From NCBI RefSeq assembly GCF_000003605.2, contig NW_003140817.1, forward strand, positions 345,720 through 367,269: a DNA stretch of 21,550 bases, written 5' to 3'. This document shows positions 10,801 to 19,800 of the stretch, piece after piece (position 1 is the stretch's first letter; every line of letters begins with the position of its first letter). The position numbers and the translations under genes are program-made. This stretch comes from Saccoglossus kowalevskii. Taxonomy: Eukaryota > Hemichordata > Enteropneusta > Harrimaniidae. The notes under the pieces are model-generated. The model was not told the DNA's origin and ran no database searches. It saw nothing but the letters and a program-made list of their open reading frames with translations.

Positions 10801-13800
10801 CATAGCCTCAAATCATTACATTCACACATTTCTCAAATAAGGAAGATGTCTTAAACTCGTGAAATGTGTCCATTACACTTGCAAACATACGCCTGGATTA
10901 TATTGTTTTCACGACAAGATGTACAATAACAGATGTTAATACATGGCAGATAAATTAGCTAAAATAACATGCTAGCTGGGAATACCAGGGTTCTTCCCAG
11001 GACATTAAAGAATAGGGTTTTAATTTTTGATAAATAATGGAGTCCATTTAGCATAATGATAAATACAATAGAGGTGATACTCTTTGCTTTTTTTCAGGAG
11101 GGAACACTGAATATGTGTTGTAACAATACATACAGAAACAAATAATAAGGCAATCAAGTAATACCCACTGTACGGCCCTAGTGTAACTTAATATTTTAAG
11201 ATTTAACCCTTTGAGCACCAAATTTGCACTGTTTTACTATCCAAAACTGTTTTTCTCAAGTTTAAGTTTTGATTCAGTACAGCTCATTGGGACATCGTCA
11301 AATCAAGCGTGTTCAGGCTTTGACATTCAAACTCGCACTTATCGTTCAAAATGAGAAATACGTCTGGGTTTTTTAAGAAAACGCTTTGTCACCGAATAAT
11401 AGTCTGTTAAAGGTGCCATGTATGAAATAATTAGGGAACAAAAAAACAAACCTGCATAGAAATCAGAAAAATATGTCTTTTGATTACCGGGAACACATTT
11501 CAATTGACTTGATTACGGACAATGCATGACGTAAATTTCATCCGGAAATTCCACAATGTGCACTTGCAATTGTCATTTTTACAAGGTTTGCTATTTTTGT
11601 TGTCACGTGGTACTTGTGTAAACAATGGCTGTCCAGTTGCGCGAACTTATCCCTCTATACTTATGCTTTTGAATCATATACATTAAATTACGGTTCTGAA
11701 TGAAACAATAGACAGAGAATGCTTTTATTCAAAAACGTCATCAAACCCTTCCTGCTACCTTAAGAAGATTGGGACAAAAATAGCCAAATTTTGAGGGAAA
11801 ATTGACTATAAAACTAGAAAAAAAGTGAAGAAAAATTTGGGTGAGAAAGTCTAGTGGTGAAAAGGTTACGCTGGTTTAAATAGCTTGTTTTCAGAACCAT
11901 ATTATATATTATGTGTATCTAAATTAATTTACATAAAGTAATTAGCATAATTGTCTCATAATAATAGTAACTCAGATAAATACTAAAAAAATTATGCTGA
12001 AATTACAGATAACAATGATACTCTTTAAAAGTTTTTTATGAAAAGACAAAGCCAGCTCGAAGCCAGCTTGGGAGTTAAGTTACCGGTATGCCCAGACTGT
12101 AATGAATAGACTTTGTCAAGCCTGGTGGATGCACGTCTTTGAACCTGTTTTATTTGTGACTAGGATCGAAATAAAGAGAGCCTGTTGCTCTAATGGTTCC
12201 CAGGCTGCTATCTTTACTATACCAAGAAGTCGACTTGGTTCTCTACATGCCTCATTGCTGCCACATACATTATATTAATTATCATATTATATTCTGACTT
12301 CTCATTTACATGGTACTATATGCTTCACCAGATCTCTTTTCATCACAATAATTCGCCGTAATTGCTCTCTGAATCATATTCCATCTCCATTGACCCTAAA
12401 AATGTTGTATGTGTCCTGGTTTTTTTTTTCTCTGACTGGCTCAAAGATTGTTGTAGCTTAACTTGGCACCCGCATGTTGTCTCCCAAGTTATATAAGATT
12501 TCTATCCCTGCTTGGCAGTGGTGGATCCAAGATCCAGAGAATACTGCTTGAGACATCCAATGATTTGTCATGCCATTCATTACCGTTTTTGCTACATTCT
12601 GTCAAATCTAACTAATACCACACATGCATAAGTGGGTGTATGCCTGGATTGGTCATTGCATGGTGTCTGAGTATTGTGGCTGAACACTTGTATAACCGCA
12701 GCCTGGTACCATGTGCTCCATAGTAGTTTTTAGAATGTCAACAATGGTGATTATACTGATGAACAATTCCAGTCTGAAACCTGTAGTACACAATGAAAGT
12801 ATATTCACAAGAAGACTTTTGTACGCTGTATTATTAAAACACTGTGTACGGTTCATACAAGAGCTTTGAAATTATAAACCAGTTTAAAGGTGTCTCTTGT
12901 ATAGCATTTGTTATTTTTGTGTACGCACACAGACTGTGGTATACACGATGATTGCCACGTTGACATATGTATGTGATTACACTTACAATGATAAACCACT
13001 TGACCTCCTTTCATATAGGTATGTGACATGAAATAAAAAAAAAAATGAAGTGGTTTTCAATTTGCGCATTATGGCATAGAGTTATAGCTCCTTCTGATCT
13101 GTATGATTTATCATTGCATGGTTGCCATGGAAATGACTTATGTTAGTCGGGGCTGAATTTTGATGTTCTTGACATTAATGTGGATGTCAATAAAAGGTGT
13201 CTGGCATATTCTCCAAGATGATTGTCTATATTCGCATGACATTTTAAGTCAGAATAATTTATAGTATAAGTTATAATTATAAGTATAATTTTGTAGCCTT
13301 TAGCAAAATAAATCCCCATTTTTTTCAAAACCTTTGATCAAGCAAGTCCTGTCTATAATGGGAAATTTGGTGCAAAATTAACTAAGATTTTACAGAAAAA
13401 TACAAAAAATGTGCTAAATGTTGGTAAAAAAAAATTTAGTCTTTTTTTTTTTCAAATGATTAATTTGTAGATTTTTTCAAACTTTAACTTGTGATTTTGC
13501 ACACTTTTTAAATTTAAAAAAAAACAATAATTGCTAAAATTTTATTTTCAATTCACACAATTCAAATTAAGACAAAACTTTTTCAGAGAAAACAAACCTA
13601 AATTTTAAAATGTGTTGTATTGCCATATTCAAATCAGTTATTGATGATGCAAATAAAACATTACACATTTTGTTATTGGAGCGATAATCAAATTTCTATT
13701 GCTGAAATCTGTGTAAACCATTTTTTGTTATTAAAAAAAAATTTAAATCTGTCACTGGATGCAAATTACTATACAATTTGAGGTAGATATGCATTGTGAC

Positions 13801-16800
13801 ATGACGTCATCGCCAAGTCATGTTGCCATGGTTACCATTCACAGTTGTCAAGGTGATAGCCCTGATGATAGAGGGGATAGTTTCTAGATATGATCAACAT
13901 TGCAGCCAAACCATGGTGAACTCATAACATGCAGTGCCAACACATGGGAGGCTGTTGTTTGTATTGAATTTGCAAAAAATTAAAAAAAAGCTTTACAAAA
14001 AATGTTTGTTTCACAGTATTTTTCCTCAACATGGTGCTTAGAAAATAGTCTTGTTTGTGCTCCTGGCATCCAACTGTTAAACCCCAGTTTAAAAGGGAAA
14101 TATTCGTTATTATTTATAAATGTTTGGTATTATTACAATTACAACAAAAATGAAATTAATATGTGAATTTCCACTAACATGTGCAGTCACTTTAAAATGT
14201 CAAATACCAATGCTCACTTAAGCCTTCACCCCAACCTATAATCAATCCCTTCCCAAATCTGTCAATGCATTATTTAATTTTTTTTTTTCAGAATTTAATA
14301 ACAAATTGAAATAAAAATTTGGTTTCCATGCAAAATCATAAATTTAGTGACAATTTCTAAATAATAATAAAAAGCTGCCAAGCACATCAATTTTAGAAAA
14401 AAATAGAACAGAAACATGAATATTTGTTCAGCCTTTTTGACAATTTTAAAATAAATGTTAGGAAAACAAATTTACCCAGAGACACTTTTTGACTTTTTTT
14501 CTGTTCCTTATACTGCTGGTCAAGTTCTAAATTTTATACTTAAATACTGCTAAAACAAGTTGTTTTAGTTATTCATCGAAGTACAGTTATTACTGACCTA
14601 CATGACTTGTGATAATGATAAGTGTAATAATTAATAAATCATAAAATTTTTCAATTTATTTTATTTTCTTCAACAGCTGAGACTCTATCTGAAGATGAAG
14701 ATGATGTGTTTTTCAATGATGAAAATCCAGACAGTATAAATCCCTCTCATTCGACGATATTAAACATGAGTGGTCAGCCAACGTTTCGTCCCACACCGGG
14801 TGGACCATTTTCAGCATTGACGCCGAGTATGTGGCCGCAAGATATCCTGGCTAAACTGGCACAGGTAATAAGAAAGTGGTGCATGCTCTGATATGATGTT
14901 GACAGTTGTACACTGCATAATTCTGACAACCTGAGAATTCAAGAATTGTTATATAATGCTGTTCTGCGACATAGGAATAATTATTGCTTTTCTGTTTCGT
15001 TTTGTTTTTTGAAGATGGGGGGGGGGGGGGCTTTGCTCAAAATTGAATTTTTGCAGACATCCTCAAAATGCAATTTTAGAGTTTTATAGTTTAGTTAGAT
15101 TTTATTAATAAGCTTTTTTTTATTGATATGCTTAACAAAACAAAGATACAATACACAAATACAATACAGGTTACTACACAAATACAAACCTATACTTCAA
15201 AATAATCAATGAATTCTCCCCATTTTTTATTATGACTTCCCTGTCTATTTTCTATAACTGCAACTTTATTCTCTGTATGGTAAATTAATTTGATATATGA
15301 TCTAAAACCACCAATGTCTGGTTTTGTTCCAACAATTTAACATTTAAATATATAATAGCGTGTCAATAATAATATAGTATTACTGGTATGTAATGGTCTA
15401 GCATTGTATACATCCCCCAAAATACATGTGACTGCACTTTAACGTCAAAGTGTCACCTGTAATGAAAGAAAACCATTCATTGACTGATGTCCAAAATACA
15501 AATACATATCTACAGTCCCAAAATAAATGAAAGTAGTCTTTCTCAACTTCTCCACAAAAAGAACACATCATTTAAGCCCCACAAGCACAACAACCCATTT
15601 GAAGGCAATATTTTCATATTAATTTTATATTGAAAATAGCGTAATTTGGCATTGGTAGTAATAGAAAAGGTTGCAAGGTAAATATTTTTCCAAGGTAAAG
15701 AGGTGTTCAAAATGTCCAGCCAATGTTGCTTTATAACTGAGGGGGTTGAATCAGGAAATTCCTCATGACAATTCCAAAGGTAAATACTTTTATTAACCTT
15801 AGTTCCTGACAGCCAGATATTGTTATTCATGTTTGGCATACAGACCATTAGTTTTGACATGTTATATTCAACAATACTGCGCTTCCAAATAGATGCAATT
15901 GCTGATAATAACTGTCGATATTCAAATTGAGTACATATATTCCTGTAGTTTGATACCAAATCTTGAAACGTGTAAAAAGTACAGTCTGCATTTAAAAGAT
16001 CATTAATAAATATTATACCGTGTTGTATAAAACGTTTCCAAGCAACAGTCGTGTTGTCAATAAGAATATTAGAATTATAACATATTAGTTCTTGAGGTAT
16101 ATTTTCTATGTTTATTACTTGCACTCGTATAATTATACTGCAACCATGCTAAAATTAAGTCTTTTAGAAATCTTGATCGAAAAGGGTTGAACTTAAATAG
16201 GTCTGGTTTACCCAGCTTAGCGAAGTAAACCAGAGCACCACCAAAGTCAGGAAGAAAGTACCGGTATTTAAATATTTTACTACAAAAGGAAGTATCATTA
16301 TGGTAAATACGCGGAATCCAAGCTGCTTTCAAAGATTTATTGAATGCCCCTGAATTAGTAAGTTTAACACCACCCTTCTCATATGACTTGTACAGTTTCG
16401 TTTAACAAAGTCTCTCCTACCACCCCAAATAAACGGGAAAACAATATTTTCATATTTCTTAAGCTTAGATTAATTAAATCCTCATGAATTATCAATAATA
16501 GATCACTTTCGTGTTAAAATTAAAAAAAAAAGTTTTTTAGGTAGCACATGTTATATTCATACTTCATACTATTTCAATAGTAACATAATTATACACCAAG
16601 GGTCTCTAGTTTTTATAAATTAGATCATCATTTGGGGTGTGAAGAACTTAAGGTTATTTGCACTGAATTACAATTTTACACTTCTGAGTATATTACTTTG
16701 AATATATGCACTACATTCACATTGTATATAATGGAAAACTATTATCTCAGTGGAAACTCAGTACATTGAATATTCATTTTTTGAAACAATTATAATTTAC

Positions 16801-19800
16801 ATCAATAATAATAATATATATGACTATTTCGTCCAATATGTTATTGAGCAAATTTTCAAAATATGAAGAAATAATGTCACTATAGAAAGCAGTGTAAAAA
16901 TGGAAATTTTGACCAATCTGTGATCGAGAAAATTTTCAAAATATGAAGAAATAATTTTACTATAGACCCCAGTGTAAAAAATGTAATGTAATGGCATTAG
17001 AGCATAATAATGAAAGAATGAAAAGAAGAACATCTGTCATCTTAATTTGGTCCAAATGTTCTTAAAGTTATTGAAGGCTGGTACTCATATGACACTCCAT
17101 ATCCTGGTGTTTGATATCATATATTCCCTCATCAACTCAGTACATATTGGTGGGATCATATTATTAGTACTGTATGCTTGCTTTGTCTGGCTTTGTCTGT
17201 TTGCTTTCTTTTAATGGTTGGTATATTCGGGGAAAACTTGATATCTAATACGAAACGTGATAAAATTCCCAAGTGAACTGGGAAATTAAATACTTAGCTA
17301 TTAATAAAAGCATAAAGCTGCTGGGATGTTGAAATGACATCTTAACAACATACCAGATTGTTCATACAATTGTGGTATTAAGTGCTTGATACAAAGTTAT
17401 TGGTTTGCATATATCATTTGATTCTACACTCTCTTGTTGTCCTACCATATTTCACAGCCCATTAGCGTGTTTGTCTTCATAAAGCATCGTACTGTGCTAT
17501 TATTTGCTTTCACAAATAATTCTTTCTAGCTTCCCATGACTTGTCCAGGCAGGTTTGAATTGTTCTACCTTTCATTAAAATATAATCACACGACTAAAAA
17601 TCTCCAAACCATTTTTTTCTGTATCTGCAATTTGTGATCAAACCATTAATTTGTTTTTGAGGCAATTTAAGTACATTCATAAAACTCTCGCTCAGATCTA
17701 TGATTTATGCTATTAACACATACGATTTTAATAAAACAATTTATGAAGTCTACTGTATTTGCTCTATTAGAAACACATCCCTAAATATAAGTGCACGTAA
17801 ACAAAAGTTGAATCTGAATTATTAGACATAGACACATGTGCCAAGTAGAACAAATGTGTTATTTTGAAGTTCAATTTTATGAAATCCAACCGAGAAAATG
17901 ATGTCGCTTATAATAGACTTTGGAATAACATTTATCAAGTATTTTTGGTGGCAGACATTCAGACATTTCCGTGGCAACCCTCTCGGTGAAAACAGTACTT
18001 TGGGTACTTTGGAATGGTTGTTAAGAATCCCCTGAACAGTGTAACAAGATCACTCCTGCAAGTCCAACATACAATGTATATACATTTGGTCGTCCGGGAT
18101 TACTTCAAAGTTGAGTTTGTGTTGTTTCCTCGAATTTAGATATTTTCACTGGCTTTTTGACGTCTTGTGACGTAGCTCCGCCCCGAGGATAGAGGTTGTT
18201 GCACTGTGATGTAATTTATTTACTTTTTTGCCAAATACCACTGATCAGCACTAACTCTCGATATGTTGTCACAATGTTGTTATGGAAGTTGTTTTATTAA
18301 CGAGGTTACATACTTATATTTTAATAACAACTGCAACAAACATCGCCATTATATTATCCTTGGGCGAACATGCTTGCTATTCACTGTGCACTAATGTATG
18401 CACAAAATGCAAACAATTCTAGAATGTCTTTATAGTGGTACTTTTGAATATTATAATTCAGGAGCCTCATTTACAAAAATTAATTTTAATACAAGAACTT
18501 GTTTCGCTGATACAATATCTGTCATCCAATATTTATTGTTAAAACGGTGTGATTTTAAGACACATGATTAATTTCCAGATACATACGTAAAATAATATTG
18601 ATGATAAAACTAAAAAAAAATAGAATGAGAGTATAATAAAAAATAATGCAAACACTTGTAAATAATTGGCAACACATGCAGATATTGGATTTTCTCTATA
18701 AAACATATTTACAAACAGTCAAATGATTTTGACATACAAAGGGTTCATTTTTATCTCTCCAAAATTAAAATTGTGATTTTATCAAATTTCATTTATTGAC
18801 ATTGATTCCAACTTATCTAGTTTTGAACCGATGACTTTAATGTTGTTATGGAAACAATCAAGAACTACTTTTGAGAAGTTCTGCGTCATTTTTATGAGCA
18901 TGTCTTTTTTCTATACACTGCCCTCTAGTGATGTTTCTTGGGCTAGAAACATTTTTGCAAAGTGTCAGTTTTATGGAATGATAAAATCCATATGTATGTC
19001 ACTTGTCAAAACAACTATCAGATTGTTTGTAACACCAGCATGATAGAGTGTTGTGAGTCTCACACTCACATTTAGAGGAACATTGTAAGTCAACAATGTA
19101 TTACCGATATATATAAAGACAGTTAAGTTGAAAAGAGTGGTTCATATATTTTCAAAAATGAATAATTAAATATCATATAACACATTATAGTTGTCATGTT
19201 GATGCGCCATGTTCGATATGGGTTCCATGTGACATAGTGTGCTCATATTCATTGTTTGTTACCACACTCGCAACCTATACCGACTCAAACAAAACATACT
19301 TTTTACTTATCCACAGATTGAAGATTCAGGGAATCCTCCAGACTTTTGCTACGATGAATTTGGATTCCGTGTGGACGAGGAAGATGGAGCAGAACCGAAT
19401 TCAAATAAATTATTGAGTCAGCCGCTGATAGAAGATCCGCAACACAGACTACAATGGACGGCTCATCTGGAGTTCACACAGAATCAAGACGTGGGAGACT
19501 TGACATGGAGTAAGGTAAGTCCCCACTGGGGTTTGTGGGAGTATAGTTGTTAGAATGTGAATAAGGTAACTATTTATTCTAATCGATTTTTGGTCATGTA
19601 ATGAATGAATGTCACTGATTACCACTTCTAGATATAAATGAAAATAATTTTATTATAGAAACTATTGGAAAAAAAGAAGATAAAATGATAATATTTTGCT
19701 ATTTTCCAAAAATTCAGACAAAAACAAATATATTTTTTTTTTAATTTTCAGTATTCCAATTGCTTAGGCACATATTATTCACAATATGAGGATATGTCAT

